A stretch of DNA of 64,000 nucleotides from Nocardiopsis_C rhodophaea (GCF_039530945.1 NZ_BAAAPC010000014.1:62001-126000); one strand, 5' to 3'. Shown: positions 35,242 through 44,696, counted from the first letter of the stretch. Numbers and translations: made by a program. The notes: a model not told the origin generated them from the letters alone.

Positions 35242-36921
35242 GTGGCTTACGACCTACTTCAAGCACCCTGGCTATCCACGATCGACTTGGAGGGGCGGCA
35301 GAGATGCCTGGGGTTGATCGAGGCGCTGCGGCACGCGCACGAGGTGCGCTGCATCGACGCTGAGGCGCCGGTCGTCACGTCCGCGCTGTATCGGCTGCTG
35401 CTGGCGCTCGCTCACCGTGTATACGGCCCGGGCGACGAAGACGAATGGGAGAAGCTCTGGGAGGCTCCTGGCTTCCCTACCGCGCCGTTAGAGCAGTACG
35501 TAAGCGACTTTGGTGACAGGTTCCACCTGTTCGGGGAGAGGCCGTTCTTCCAGACCCCGGATATCCCCGACGCGAAGATCGGTTCGGCGGCGCAGCTCAC
35601 CATGTACCGGGCCACGGGCAACAACGCGACCCTCTTCGACCACACCGTCGCGGGACAGCCCCTGGACCTGCACCCGGCCGAGGCCGCCCGCTGGCTCATC
35701 ACGGTGCAGGCCTATGACACCGGCGGGATGAAGACCCCCTTCGAGAAGGACAAATCCTCCGAACGCGGCCTCTGCAACCATTTCGCGACCCTGCTCGTGG
35801 AAGGGGGCACATTGAAGGAGACGCTGCTCCTCAACATGCCCGTGTACAACCCCGCGTGGGAGCGCCCGCACAACACCTTTCCCGAGGACAGGCCGGTGTG
35901 GGAGCTGGATGTTCCTCCCGCTGCGAAACCTGTGAAGGAGGGGCCGCCGCCGACCGGTTGGACCGAGCTGCTCACCTGGCCTTCCCGCCGCATTCGCCTC
36001 CGTCCGGTGCAGCGGCACGGAGAGACCCGCGTCGACGGGGTCGCGATCTTGCCCGGAACGCGGCTGCGGGTGCCACTGCACGACGTCGAGAACATGGCCG
36101 CTTTCGAGCGGCAGAAGCGCTACAGAAGGGGATCGCGAGGTAGGCGGACCTTCAGTCTGGGCGAGCCCCGCCCCCTTGTGCTGGAGGACCTGCGCGGCAT
36201 CTGGCGGCACAGCCGGGAGCTGCTGATTCCCACCCCCGAGATGGGCGAGCGGATTCGGCCGCGAAACATCGACCACATCGCTGAAATGGCGGGGCACGGC
36301 CTCATCCCGTCGTCGACCGTCTACACCTTGCGGGTGTTCGGTCAGAGACTCGACCCGCAGGGCGGTTCGGTGCACGCCTGGCTACAGGAGGACCTGCCGG
36401 CACCGGTCGCTCTGCTGCGTTCCAACGAACACGTCCCACAGCTGGAACAGATGCTCGGTCACGCCGTCGAATTGGCCGATGGCGTTGGGGAGCAGCTGGA
36501 CCTCTTGGAGCGCGACTACGCCAAGGCGCTAGGGGAGCGCCTGCCGACGCGCGCCGAAGAGAAGCGGAAGATGCTCAGCCAGTGGTACTGGCCTGAGTTA
36601 GCGGCCCCGTTCGGCATGCTGCTGCGGGATGTAGCGGCGCTGCTCGACGCCCGGCCCCTCGCGGAGCCGCCGGAGGAGACTCAGTCCCGACTTGCCGCGA
36701 CCATCATCGGGCTGTTCGACGGCTGGGCCGACCGGGTCCGGCGCACCGCGGCCGGGGTCCGGCACCGCTGGGTCGAACTCTCGCCGCGCAAGCCCGGGCG
36801 GGATGTGATGGTGCTCGCCGAGTACGACGGCGCGTTCAAGGCCGAGACCGATCGCCTGTACCGCGAGTACGAGCTCAATATTCGCGACTATTGGCCGCTC
36901 GGCCCTGAGGAGGATGAGTGA
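35242..36921 (+). CDS. casA: Cse1/CasA (Cas8e), Cascade large subunit
   Basis: 559 aa, GTG 35242 with GGAGG five bases upstream. It opens AYDLLQAPWLSTIDLEG, matching Cse1 N-termini, and has the conserved FGERPFFQTP segment and the C-terminal helical bundle. In type I-E Cascade it reads the PAM and recruits Cas3. An open frame extends upstream to 35080 but spans the hairpins and is not used. It overlaps cse2 by eight bases (ATGAGTGA). Confidence 0.92.
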   Translation: MAYDLLQAPWLSTIDLEGRQRCLGLIEALRHAHEVRCIDAEAPVVTSALYRLLLALAHRVYGPGDEDEWEKLWEAPGFPTAPLEQYVSDFGDRFHLFGERPFFQTPDIPDAKIGSAAQLTMYRATGNNATLFDHTVAGQPLDLHPAEAARWLITVQAYDTGGMKTPFEKDKSSERGLCNHFATLLVEGGTLKETLLLNMPVYNPAWERPHNTFPEDRPVWELDVPPAAKPVKEGPPPTGWTELLTWPSRRIRLRPVQRHGETRVDGVAILPGTRLRVPLHDVENMAAFERQKRYRRGSRGRRTFSLGEPRPLVLEDLRGIWRHSRELLIPTPEMGERIRPRNIDHIAEMAGHGLIPSSTVYTLRVFGQRLDPQGGSVHAWLQEDLPAPVALLRSNEHVPQLEQMLGHAVELADGVGEQLDLLERDYAKALGERLPTRAEEKRKMLSQWYWPELAAPFGMLLRDVAALLDARPLAEPPEETQSRLAATIIGLFDGWADRVRRTAAGVRHRWVELSPRKPGRDVMVLAEYDGAFKAETDRLYREYELNIRDYWPLGPEEDE

Positions 36922-37567
36922 ACCGGTGACGCAGACCGCGCGTGACACGCAACCACGCACATACAAGGAACGCCGGTCGGGCTACGTCAACCGCCTCTAC
37001 GAATTGGGCAGAGAGGTGGAGTTGCAGACGCCGTACCGGGTGGCGGCCGCTCGCCGGACACTCGCCAGGTTGCGCCGCAGCCTGGTCGATGACCGGTTCC
37101 TGCCCGACGCCATGGCCATCGCCGTCGAATTCGACCCGCCCCAGGGCGGGCGCCGGGACGAGACAGAGCCATGGCTCCTCGTGGCCGGGCTCTACGCACT
37201 GCACCCGCGCCAGCCCCTGCGAGGTGAACAGAGACTCGGGCTGGGAGGGGCTCTGAGCACCTACAGCACGCGCGACTCCGTCGAGGCACGCATGCGGCAG
37301 CTGCTCTCGGCCGACTGGCCGACCCTGCGCTACCGGCTGCGCCAAGCCGTACAAATGCTCAGCGGCTCCGACATCGCGCTCGACTACCACGCGCTCCTCG
37401 CCGATCTGGTCGAGCTCCACCACGCGCCGGCCGGCGGGGCCAAGGCACACGGCGTGCACCTGCGCTGGGCCAGTGACTTCCAGCGCGCCGCGCACGCTAA
37501 CCGGTCAAACGACGACGGCGACGACCGATCCGACGACACCAATGACGAAGCCGGAGCCTCCTCGTGA
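36914..37567 (+). CDS. casB: Cse2/CasB, Cascade small subunit
   Basis: 217 aa; length and basic helical character fit Cse2, and it stands in the expected place between cse1 and cas7. Conserved-looking features are RRTLARLRRSL near residue 55 and SVEARMRQLLSADW near 120. It overlaps both neighbours (ATGAGTGA with cse1, GTGA with cas7). The last 25 residues are an acidic, Asp/Asn-rich tail (NDDGDDRSDDTNDEAG). Cse2 dimers stabilise target binding. Confidence 0.88.
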   Translation: MSEPVTQTARDTQPRTYKERRSGYVNRLYELGREVELQTPYRVAAARRTLARLRRSLVDDRFLPDAMAIAVEFDPPQGGRRDETEPWLLVAGLYALHPRQPLRGEQRLGLGGALSTYSTRDSVEARMRQLLSADWPTLRYRLRQAVQMLSGSDIALDYHALLADLVELHHAPAGGAKAHGVHLRWASDFQRAAHANRSNDDGDDRSDDTNDEAGASS

Positions 37568-38733
37568 TCATCGAATTGCACCTGTTGCAGTCTTTTCCTA
37601 CGAGCAACCTCAACCGTGACGATGTCGGCCAGCCCAAGACCGTCACCTTTGGCGGTGTCACCCGGGGGCGGATCTCCAGCCAGTGCCTCAAACGCTCGGC
37701 ACGCACCCAGTTCACCCGGTTCGGGCTGGGGGAGGACGAAACCGGAGTGCGTACTAAACGGCTGCTCCTCGCGACGGCCCGCATCCTCGACGGGAGGACA
37801 GAGGGAGAGCCCGCAGCGGAGACCAAGGAGATCGTTCGCGAGGGCCTGAGGCGACTCGGGTTCAAGGTCGCGGAGAAGGACCTCACCCAGTACCTGTTCT
37901 TCCTCGGCCGCGAGGCCGCCGAGCACCTTGCCGACTACTGCCGCAGGCACCGGGACGCGTTGGAGAAGGCCGCCGCCGCGCGGCGGGATGAGGAGAAGAA
38001 GAAGCGCAAGGGATCCAAGGAGAAAGACTCCAGTCCTGATGCCGCCGCTGTCGAAGAGGCCCGGCGTATCCTCAGCGCCGGGCGCGCGGCCGACATCGCC
38101 CTGTTCGGGCGGATGATCGCCAACAACCGTGACTTCAACGTCGACGCCGCCTCCCAAGTCGCGCACGCGATATCGACCCACGCCGTAGCTACGGAGTTCG
38201 ACTACTACACGGCGGTCGACGACCTCAAGGCGGCGGAGGCCGACGAGGACGCCGGGGCGGACATGATCGGCACCGTCGACTTCAACGCGGCCTGCTACTA
38301 CCGCTACGCCAACGTCGACCTCGGCCAGCTGGAGCGCAACCTCGATATCCGAGCCGATGACGACGACGTGGTCGAACGCGCCGCCAAGGCGTGGATCAAG
38401 GCGTTCGCCGTGGCCACTCCCAGCGGAAAACAGAACTCGATGGCCGCCCACACCCGCCCTGAGGCACTGCTCGCCGTCGTTCGTGACCACGGTGCCTGGA
38501 ACCTCGCCAACGCGTTTCTCAAGCCGGTTGAGGGGACCGACATCATGGGTGAGTCCACCGAGCGCATGCTCGCGCACTTTTCCGACCTGAACGCTTTTTA
38601 CGGCAGTGGGGAGATCAAGGCGGTCGTCGGAGCATCCCCGACTGGAGCCCTGCCATTGGATGGGGCGGACTCCGTCGCGTCCCTCGACGCGTTCACCGAC
38701 CGTACCGTGGCCGCCGCCCTGGAGAAGCGGTGA
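37564..38733 (+). CDS. casC: Cas7e/CasC, Cascade backbone
   Basis: 389 aa. LLQSFPTSNLNRDDVGQPKT and GRISSQCLKRSAR are signature Cas7 (Cse4) sequences, and KQNSMAAHTRPE follows in the RRM-fold core. Six copies would coat the crRNA. A charged insertion (ARRDEEKKKRKGSKEKDSS, about residues 139-157) lies in the thumb or insertion region. The GTG start overlaps the cse2 stop. Confidence 0.93.
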   Translation: MIIELHLLQSFPTSNLNRDDVGQPKTVTFGGVTRGRISSQCLKRSARTQFTRFGLGEDETGVRTKRLLLATARILDGRTEGEPAAETKEIVREGLRRLGFKVAEKDLTQYLFFLGREAAEHLADYCRRHRDALEKAAAARRDEEKKKRKGSKEKDSSPDAAAVEEARRILSAGRAADIALFGRMIANNRDFNVDAASQVAHAISTHAVATEFDYYTAVDDLKAAEADEDAGADMIGTVDFNAACYYRYANVDLGQLERNLDIRADDDDVVERAAKAWIKAFAVATPSGKQNSMAAHTRPEALLAVVRDHGAWNLANAFLKPVEGTDIMGESTERMLAHFSDLNAFYGSGEIKAVVGASPTGALPLDGADSVASLDAFTDRTVAAALEKR

Positions 38734-39473
38734 CGACGGCGACTCTCGCGCTGCGCATCGACGCGCCCATGCAGTCATGGGGAGTCAGGTCGCGGTTCAT
38801 CAACCGCTACACAGCCATGGAGCCGACCAAGTCGGGGCTTGTCGGGCTGCTCGGCGCCGCGTGCGGCGTGGAGCGAGGCAACGACGTGCGGATCCAGGAG
38901 CTGGCCGCGCTGCGTATAGGCGTGCGCGTCGACCGCGAAGGGCTGCTCGAACGTGACTTCCACGTGACTCAGGACGTGCCCAACACCGAAGGGCGAATGC
39001 ACCGCACCGTGGTGAGCGACCGCTATTACCTCGCGGATGCCCTCTTCCTGGCGGTGATCGAGGGCACCGCCGACACGCTGGAGCGGTTGGAACAGGCGGT
39101 ACTCAGCCCCCACTGGCCGCTGTTCTTCGGTAGGAAATCCTTCGTCCCCGGGGCTCCCCTCATCGAAACAGACCAGTGGCGCCGCCGCCGGTGGGGAACC
39201 GGTGTTCGGGACAAAAGCCTGGAGGAGACGCTCAAGCGGCATCCATGGCTGGAGAACCGGGACGAGCAGCGAACTGAGGTCAGCAAGATCGATGGTGATG
39301 TCTGGCTGCGGACCGTCGTTGACGCCCCCGCCTCCGACCACGGGACTGAGCTCCGTCACGACTATCCGGAGTCGTTCGGTGAGGGTGACCGCAGATTTCG
39401 GTCCCGCACGGTGCGAAGCGGGCATGTCCGCCTTGACGAAGCGATGATCAATGGAGTCGACCCGTGTTCCTGA
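38730..39473 (+). CDS. casD: Cas5e/CasD, crRNA 5'-handle subunit
   Basis: 247 aa. ALRIDAPMQSWGVRSRF and TAMEPTKSGLVGLLGAACG are the canonical Cas5e N-terminus; FFGRKSFVPGAPL is the conserved middle segment. It binds the crRNA 5' handle and caps the Cas7 filament. The GTG start overlaps the cas7 stop and its end overlaps cas6e by ten bases, so the Cascade genes are fully coupled. Confidence 0.93.
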   Translation: MTTATLALRIDAPMQSWGVRSRFINRYTAMEPTKSGLVGLLGAACGVERGNDVRIQELAALRIGVRVDREGLLERDFHVTQDVPNTEGRMHRTVVSDRYYLADALFLAVIEGTADTLERLEQAVLSPHWPLFFGRKSFVPGAPLIETDQWRRRRWGTGVRDKSLEETLKRHPWLENRDEQRTEVSKIDGDVWLRTVVDAPASDHGTELRHDYPESFGEGDRRFRSRTVRSGHVRLDEAMINGVDPCS

Positions 39474-40183
39474 GCAAGATTCCGCTGAACGTCATGTCGC
39501 GGACCGTCCGACGCGACCACGCCGACGTCCACGAGATGCATCGCACTTTGATGTCGGCGTTCGACGAGGTGGACGGCGAGGGGGCGCCGCGTCGGCACAA
39601 TGGGCTGCTGTGGCGGCTCGAAGGCGACGGGCGGAGCCGGGCCCTCCTCGTGCAGAGCTGTGAGCGGCCGGACTGGACGCGCCTTCCAGCCGGGTACGCG
39701 GCGGGACGGGTACAAGTCAAATGCCTCCAGCCCGCGCTAGCAGCGATCCACGCCGGTCGCCGACTGGCGTTCCGCCTGGTCGCCAACCCGACGCGGAGTA
39801 CACCCCCTCCCGGTGACGAGACCGGGAAGCGGGGGCGGGGCAAGCGTAAGCCGATCCATGATCCGGAGCAGCAGGTGAACTGGCTGATTCGGCAGGGCGA
39901 GCGGCACGGCTTCGCCATCCCTGCGGCCACCGATGGCGGGCCCGATGTCATGGCGTCCCCTATGCCCCCCTACATCGGTCGCAAATCCGACCACCGTCCC
40001 ACCGCGCGACCTGACGCGCGCCTGAAAATCACCGTTCTGCCGGTGTCCTATGACGGGCGCCTCATCGTTACTGACCCGGAGGCGTTCACCGCCGCATTCA
40101 AGGACGGTATCGGGCGCGCCAAGGCTTACGGCTGCGGCCTCCTCAGCCTGGCCCCCGACCGCCGTTCACCTGCAGGGGACTGA
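39464..40183 (+). CDS. casE: Cas6e/CasE, crRNA-processing endonuclease
   Basis: 239 aa, GTG start. MFLSKIPLN, then DVHEMHRTLMSAF (with the catalytic His region of Cas6e) and RHNGLLWRLEGDG are family hallmarks, as is the glycine-rich C-terminal KAYGCGLLSLAP. It would cut pre-crRNA at repeats, yet no repeat array is visible in this window. It is the last cas gene; cas1 and cas2, normally next, are absent. Confidence 0.93.
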   Translation: MFLSKIPLNVMSRTVRRDHADVHEMHRTLMSAFDEVDGEGAPRRHNGLLWRLEGDGRSRALLVQSCERPDWTRLPAGYAAGRVQVKCLQPALAAIHAGRRLAFRLVANPTRSTPPPGDETGKRGRGKRKPIHDPEQQVNWLIRQGERHGFAIPAATDGGPDVMASPMPPYIGRKSDHRPTARPDARLKITVLPVSYDGRLIVTDPEAFTAAFKDGIGRAKAYGCGLLSLAPDRRSPAGD

Positions 40184-40583
40184 CACGCGGGAGGGGCAAT
40201 AGCAACCATCGCGTGGGCCACGTCCCCTGCGATCCGAAGCCGCGCTGATGCGTTCCAACTCGTCGATAGTGTCGCGGGCGACGCTGATCTGCGTCGCCAT
40301 TCTCTCCTACCCACGATGGCGGAGCTGCGTCAGCCCGTGTCGCCGTGAGGATGGGCCCACGGCCTGGCGACTAGAACTGGTGCAGCCAGCGGCGTACCTG
40401 GGGATCCTCAACCTTTACGCGGTCACGCAGAGCATGCTTGGACCGGCAGTGTTCTAGACGGTCGAATGCTGGGGCTGGCTTGCCGTCGCGGCCGTGGTCC
40501 TGGTGGCCGGGGCTCTGATGTCGTCCGCGGTGTACTCTGCCGTCTCGTTCCGTCAGCGGACCGCGACAAACTAAAGGTGTGGC
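40184..40583. other. Scar between cas6e and the acetyltransferase
   Basis: 400 bases where cas1-cas2 and the array would normally sit. On the minus strand (40300 to 40166) a short frame beginning MATQISVARDTIDELERIS after GGAG looks like a truncated ribbon-helix-helix antitoxin. On the plus strand (about 40374-40574) an interrupted frame encodes two hydrophobic helices (AAYLGILNLYAVTQSMLGP, then a stop, then LAVAAVVLVAGALMSSAVY), probably a membrane-protein remnant. No CRISPR repeats are seen. Confidence 0.45.
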
Positions 40584-41105
40584 ATGGCCTTCACGCGACT
40601 GATCACGACTGACGACGCACCGGCTCTGGCCAAGCGGCTGACGGAGAACCGCGACTTTCTCGCCCCGTGGGACCCGGTGCGTGGCGAGGACTTCTTCAGC
40701 GTGGAGAAGCAGCTGGACATCGTGCGGCGTGATCTGGAGGCGCACGCCGAAGGCAGCATGCTTCCTTTGGCCATTGTCGCCGACGGTGAGCTGGTGGGCC
40801 GGATCAACATCAACGGGATCACCCGGGGCGCGTTCCAGTCGGCCGTTATCGGCTACTGGGTCAGTGAGTCCCACAACGGGCGGGGGATTGCGACCGACGC
40901 TGGGGCGGAGGCCAAGGAGAGGGCCTTTGCCGACCTTGGTCTGCACCGCCTCCAGGCGGAGACGCTGATCAGGAACACGGCCTCGCAGAGGGTCCTGGAA
41001 CGCAACGGGTTCACCCCCTTCGGGATCGCCCCGAAGTTCCTGAAGATCGCGGGCCGCTGGCAGGATCACGTTCTCTACCAGGTCCTGAACCCCGACGAGA
41101 GCTGA
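40584..41105 (+). CDS. GNAT acetyltransferase (RimJ/RimL type)
   Basis: 173 aa, ATG 40584. ALAKRLTENRDFLAPWDPVR is the RimJ/L-type start, VIGYWVSESHNGRGIATDAG carries the acetyl-CoA motif (Q/RxxGxG/A variant) and RLQAETLIRNTASQRVLERN completes the fold; it ends in the usual RWQDHVLYQVL. It likely acetylates an N-terminus or a small amine; the substrate is unknown. It appears monocistronic. Confidence 0.85.
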   Translation: MAFTRLITTDDAPALAKRLTENRDFLAPWDPVRGEDFFSVEKQLDIVRRDLEAHAEGSMLPLAIVADGELVGRININGITRGAFQSAVIGYWVSESHNGRGIATDAGAEAKERAFADLGLHRLQAETLIRNTASQRVLERNGFTPFGIAPKFLKIAGRWQDHVLYQVLNPDES

Positions 41106-41418
41106 TGACTTGACGTGGCCGTATGAGGCATCGCGCAGGAAATGAGCCTGGCAGTGCTGCCGGGCCGCTCCGATGAACACCGCTCACCCTCGTCGTCCAG
41201 CTCAGAGCAGATCCGCGGAGCCTCGGACTTGGAGGTGCCGGTGTCGGCCCCATGGCTTTGACCTGGTCGTCCTCCGCCCGGTTGGACGCTCCATGGGCGT
41301 ATGTCCCTCGTGATCACGGCGAACAGGGCCTCTTCGATTCACCGGGTGGCGCCGGCGTGGTGTCAATTAGGGGCAGATTCGGCTTGACATGATGTCGGAG
41401 TGACGTCATAGTGAAGTC
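41106..41418. other. 313-base gap with a possible transposase scrap
   Basis: On the minus strand around 41120-41180, AARQHCQAHFLRDA resembles the HCQxHFLRDA-type motif of some DDE transposases, but it is too short to assign. The rest holds nothing recognised. The promoter of the next gene lies at its right end. Confidence 0.3.
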
Positions 41419-41949
41419 ATGGATCTGATGCCGTATGTGGACAACCTCCGCCGCCAGCTTGTGGTGGCTGCCGAAGCTGGAAGCGAGGAGGCCCGGGTGG
41501 TCGCTGAGCGCCTGGCCGCGGCGCTGGAGCCGGCTGCGCGGCTGGCTTTGCTGGATGCGCTTTCCGAGGCCGCCGACGAGATCACCCGCGATTTCGCCCC
41601 GGGGTCGGTCGAGGTTCGGCTACGTGGGGGTCAGACTGACTTCATTGTGACGTCACCGCTGACGGACGAACCGGTCGACGGCCCCCCAGGCGGGGGCTCC
41701 GGGGTGGAGGACGGGCCCGTCGTGGAGCCGGTCCCACTCGACGCCGAGGACGGCGGCACGTCGCGGGTCACCCTGCGCCTGCCCGTCCACCTCAAGCCGC
41801 AGGTCGAGGAGGCCGCTCGCCGCGAGGGGCTGTCGGTCAACGCCTGGCTGGTGCGTGCGGTTGCCGCTGGGCTCGACGCCGGTGCCCGGCCGTCCGGCCG
41901 AGGCGCGGGCCGCCAGGTCGGACGAAACTACACCGGCTGGGTCCGCTAG
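41419..41949 (+). CDS. Ribbon-helix-helix (HicB/Arc-like) protein
   Basis: 176 aa. The C-terminal ~45 residues (TSRVTLRLPVHLKPQVEEAA, then GLSVNAWLVRAVAAGL) form an Arc/HicB-type ribbon-helix-helix DNA-binding domain. The N-terminal part is helical with a Gly/Pro-rich linker. No HicA-like toxin lies beside it. It is followed by a DUF4097 gene and an ABC pair on the same strand, a gene set I recall from other actinomycetes. It is likely the regulator of that unit. Confidence 0.75.
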   Translation: MDLMPYVDNLRRQLVVAAEAGSEEARVVAERLAAALEPAARLALLDALSEAADEITRDFAPGSVEVRLRGGQTDFIVTSPLTDEPVDGPPGGGSGVEDGPVVEPVPLDAEDGGTSRVTLRLPVHLKPQVEEAARREGLSVNAWLVRAVAAGLDAGARPSGRGAGRQVGRNYTGWVR

Positions 41950-42022
41950 CCGCCCCCTCCCCATTTCCACTACGTCTCCCACCAGCGGAGACGCCCACCA
42001 CCGCCATGACCGGGAGACAGCC

Positions 42023-42817
42023 ATGCCAACTTTCGCCACATCCGAACCGATCACCGCTGAGGTCGACCTCCTCGCCGGAGCCGTCCAGATCAACGCGGGC
42101 GACCGCTCCGACACCACCGTCGAGGTCCGCCCCCGCGACGCCGCCAAGGACGCCGACGTGCGGGCCGCCGAACAGATCCAGATCGAGTACGCCGGAGGCC
42201 GCCTGCTCGTAAAGGACCCCGGAAACACCGTGTTGGGCTCGATGCTGCGCAAAGGCATGGCGGACGTGACCGTCGATCTGCCGCGCGGATCGCTGCTCCA
42301 CGCTCATGCCAGGCACGCCAACATCCGATGCGAAGGCGACCTCGGCGCCGCCGAGATCACCACTTCCAGTGGCAACATCGCACTGGACCGGCTGACCGGG
42401 AACGCCGAACTCACCGCCTCGGACGGCTGGGTGCGTGCCCACGAGATCGACGGCCGCGCCGTAATCAAGACGTCCAGTGGCGCCATCACCCTCGGCACGG
42501 TGAGCGGCAAACTGCGGATGAACACCGCCCACGGGCACATCAGCGCCCAGCGCGCCTTGGAGTCCGTTCACGCGAGGGCCACCCACGGAAGCGCCCGGAT
42601 CGGCGAGGTGGTCCGCGGCCGCGTGGACATCGAAACCTCCTACGGGGAAATCGAAGTCGGCGTCCGCGAAGGCACTGCGGCCTGGCTGGACGCGGCCTCC
42701 AAGCACGGCGCTTTGAGTAGCTCCCTGGAAGCGGCCGAGGGCCCGGGCACCGCCGAGGAGACCGTCGAGGTGCGAGCCCGCAGCGTCTACGGCGACATCG
42801 TGGTCCGCCGCGCCTGA
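42023..42817 (+). CDS. DUF4097 beta-strand repeat protein
   Basis: 264 aa, ATG 42023 preceded by GGGAGA. Repeating short segments (ITTSSGNIALDRL, VIKTSSGAITLGTV, ARATHGSARIGEV, IETSYGEIEVGV) form the right-handed beta-helix typical of DUF4097. No signal peptide is present, so it is probably cytoplasmic. It lies between the RHH gene and the DrrAB-like transporter, in one transcription unit. Role unknown. Confidence 0.82.
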   Translation: MPTFATSEPITAEVDLLAGAVQINAGDRSDTTVEVRPRDAAKDADVRAAEQIQIEYAGGRLLVKDPGNTVLGSMLRKGMADVTVDLPRGSLLHAHARHANIRCEGDLGAAEITTSSGNIALDRLTGNAELTASDGWVRAHEIDGRAVIKTSSGAITLGTVSGKLRMNTAHGHISAQRALESVHARATHGSARIGEVVRGRVDIETSYGEIEVGVREGTAAWLDAASKHGALSSSLEAAEGPGTAEETVEVRARSVYGDIVVRRA

Positions 42818-42907
42818 GCCCCTTTGCCCCCTTGGTGTCCGCGAGCCTCTGCGGGCTCTGCGTGAGCATGCGGAGCGCGATCGCGGCGAACGAGAAACGA
42901 GGCAGAC

Positions 42908-43870
42908 ATGACCCGACACACGCCACCAGCGGCCGTCACGGCCACCGGGCTGCGCAAGTCCTACGGCGACCACGTCGTGCTGGACGGCATCGACCTGGAC
43001 ATCCCCGCAGGGACGATCTTCTCGCTGCTGGGACCCAACGGTGCCGGCAAGACCACCATGGTGAAGATCCTGTCGACACTGATCGCAGCCGACAGCGGCC
43101 ACGCGCGGATCTGCGGCCACGATCTGGCCCAGGAACCCGACGCGGTGCGCGCCGCGATCGGCGTCACCGGCCAATATTCGGCGGTCGACGGCCTCCTCAC
43201 CGGAGAGGAGAACCTGCTGCTGATGGCGAACCTGCACCGCCTGGGCCGCCGCCGCGCCCGGCGGCGCGCCGCCGAGCTGCTGGAGCAGTTCGACCTGGTC
43301 GACGCCGCCGGGAAGCCCGTCTCCACCTACTCCGGGGGTATGCGCCGCCGACTTGACCTCGCGATGACCCTGGTCGGCGAGCCCCGCCTCATCTTCCTCG
43401 ACGAGCCCACCACCGGCCTGGACCCGCGCAGCCGCCGCGGCATGTGGGAGATCATCCGCGATCTCGTGGCCGGCGGGGTCACGGTCTTTCTCACCACGCA
43501 GTACCTGGAGGAGGCCGACCAGCTCGCCGACCGCATCGCGGTCCTCGACCACGGCACCCTCGTGGCCGAGGGCACGGCGGCGGAGCTCAAGCGCCGCATC
43601 CCCGGCGGTCACATCCGCCTGCATTTCGCCGCGGCCGACCATCTGGAGGCGGCGGCCCGCACGCTCGGCGGGTCGCGTGACGACGATGCACTGGCGCTCG
43701 ATGTCACCGGAGACGGCGGCATCGGGTCGCTGCGCACGCTCCTCGACCGCATCGACGGAGCGTCGCTCCAGGTCAGGGAATTGTCGGTGCACACCCCCGA
43801 CCTCGACGACGTCTTTCTTTCCCTCACCGGCCATTCCAGAACGGACGACAACGCACGGAAGGCGGCCTGA
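42908..43870 (+). CDS. DrrA-type ABC transporter ATPase
   Basis: 320 aa. Walker A GPNGAGKTTMVK, signature YSGGMRRRLDLAM, Walker B RLIFLDEPTTGLDPRSR, then TTQYLEEADQLAD. The C-terminal extension (HTPDLDDVFLSLTGH) is the daunorubicin-resistance DrrA type. It is adjacent to its permease, two bases apart. Exports a hydrophobic compound by family analogy; substrate unknown. Confidence 0.88.
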   Translation: MTRHTPPAAVTATGLRKSYGDHVVLDGIDLDIPAGTIFSLLGPNGAGKTTMVKILSTLIAADSGHARICGHDLAQEPDAVRAAIGVTGQYSAVDGLLTGEENLLLMANLHRLGRRRARRRAAELLEQFDLVDAAGKPVSTYSGGMRRRLDLAMTLVGEPRLIFLDEPTTGLDPRSRRGMWEIIRDLVAGGVTVFLTTQYLEEADQLADRIAVLDHGTLVAEGTAAELKRRIPGGHIRLHFAAADHLEAAARTLGGSRDDDALALDVTGDGGIGSLRTLLDRIDGASLQVRELSVHTPDLDDVFLSLTGHSRTDDNARKAA

Positions 43871-43872
43871 CG

Positions 43873-44667
43873 ATGACCACGGCCCTCACGCGCGCCACCA
43901 GTGACTCGGCCACCATGCTGGGCCGCCAACTGCGGCACCTGGTGCGCTATCCCTCCTTGACGCTGCTGCTCACCGGAATGCCGATCATCCTCCTGCTGCT
44001 GTTCGTCTACGTCTTCGGCGGAACCATGGGGGCGGGGCTCAGCGGGACCTCCGGTGGCCGCGCCGAGTACCTCGACTACATCGCCCCCGGGATCATGCTG
44101 ATGACCGTGGCCTCCGCGGCCCAGGGAGCGGCCATGTCGGTGGCCATGGACATGACCGAAGGCATCATCGCCCGCTTCCGCACCATGGACATCGCCCGGG
44201 TGTCGGTGCTGACCGGCCACGTTCTGGGGACCCTTATCCAGACGCTGCTCAGCGTCGCGGTCGTCACTGGCGTGGCGCTGCTCATCGGATTCCGTCCCAG
44301 TGCCGGACCCGTCGGGTGGATCGCGGCCATCGGCCTGCTCTCGATGGCGACTCTCGCCCTCACCTGGCTGGCGGTGGCGCTCGGCCTGGTCTCCGACAGC
44401 GCCGAGACCGCGAGCAACCTCCCGATGCCCCTGGTTTTCCTGCCTTTCCTCGGCAGCGGCTTCGTGCCCACCGACACCATGCCGGCCGGGATGCGGTGGT
44501 TCGCCGAGTACCAGCCTTTCACCCCCATCATCGAGACCCTCCGCGGACTGTTGACAGGCACTGAGATCGGCAACAACGCGGTGATCGCGGTCGCCTGGTG
44601 CGTCGGCATCGCACTGGCCGCCTACGTCTGGGCGAAGAAGCTCTACAACCGCGCCTCGACGCGGTAG
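43873..44667 (+). CDS. DrrB-type ABC-2 permease
   Basis: 264 aa with six hydrophobic segments; the ABC-2 motifs are LTGMPIILLLLFVYVFGG near the N-terminus and FAEYQPFTPIIETLRGLLTG (the conserved amphipathic motif before the last helix). It follows the DrrA-type ATPase directly and forms the exporter with it. Confidence 0.88.
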   Translation: MTTALTRATSDSATMLGRQLRHLVRYPSLTLLLTGMPIILLLLFVYVFGGTMGAGLSGTSGGRAEYLDYIAPGIMLMTVASAAQGAAMSVAMDMTEGIIARFRTMDIARVSVLTGHVLGTLIQTLLSVAVVTGVALLIGFRPSAGPVGWIAAIGLLSMATLALTWLAVALGLVSDSAETASNLPMPLVFLPFLGSGFVPTDTMPAGMRWFAEYQPFTPIIETLRGLLTGTEIGNNAVIAVAWCVGIALAAYVWAKKLYNRASTR

Positions 44668-44696
44668 CCCGACCATGCTCCGGCAGGGGGCCGTTG

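Noticed and set aside
40335..40362. A sequence ending GGATGGGCCC that resembles the 3' end of I-E CRISPR repeats
   Set aside because: Only about ten bases match, there is no proper stem and no second copy nearby, so it is not called a repeat.
41120..41180. Transposase-like HCQAHFLRDA scrap
   Set aside because: Too short to assign to an insertion-sequence family, and kept only as a remark on the gap.
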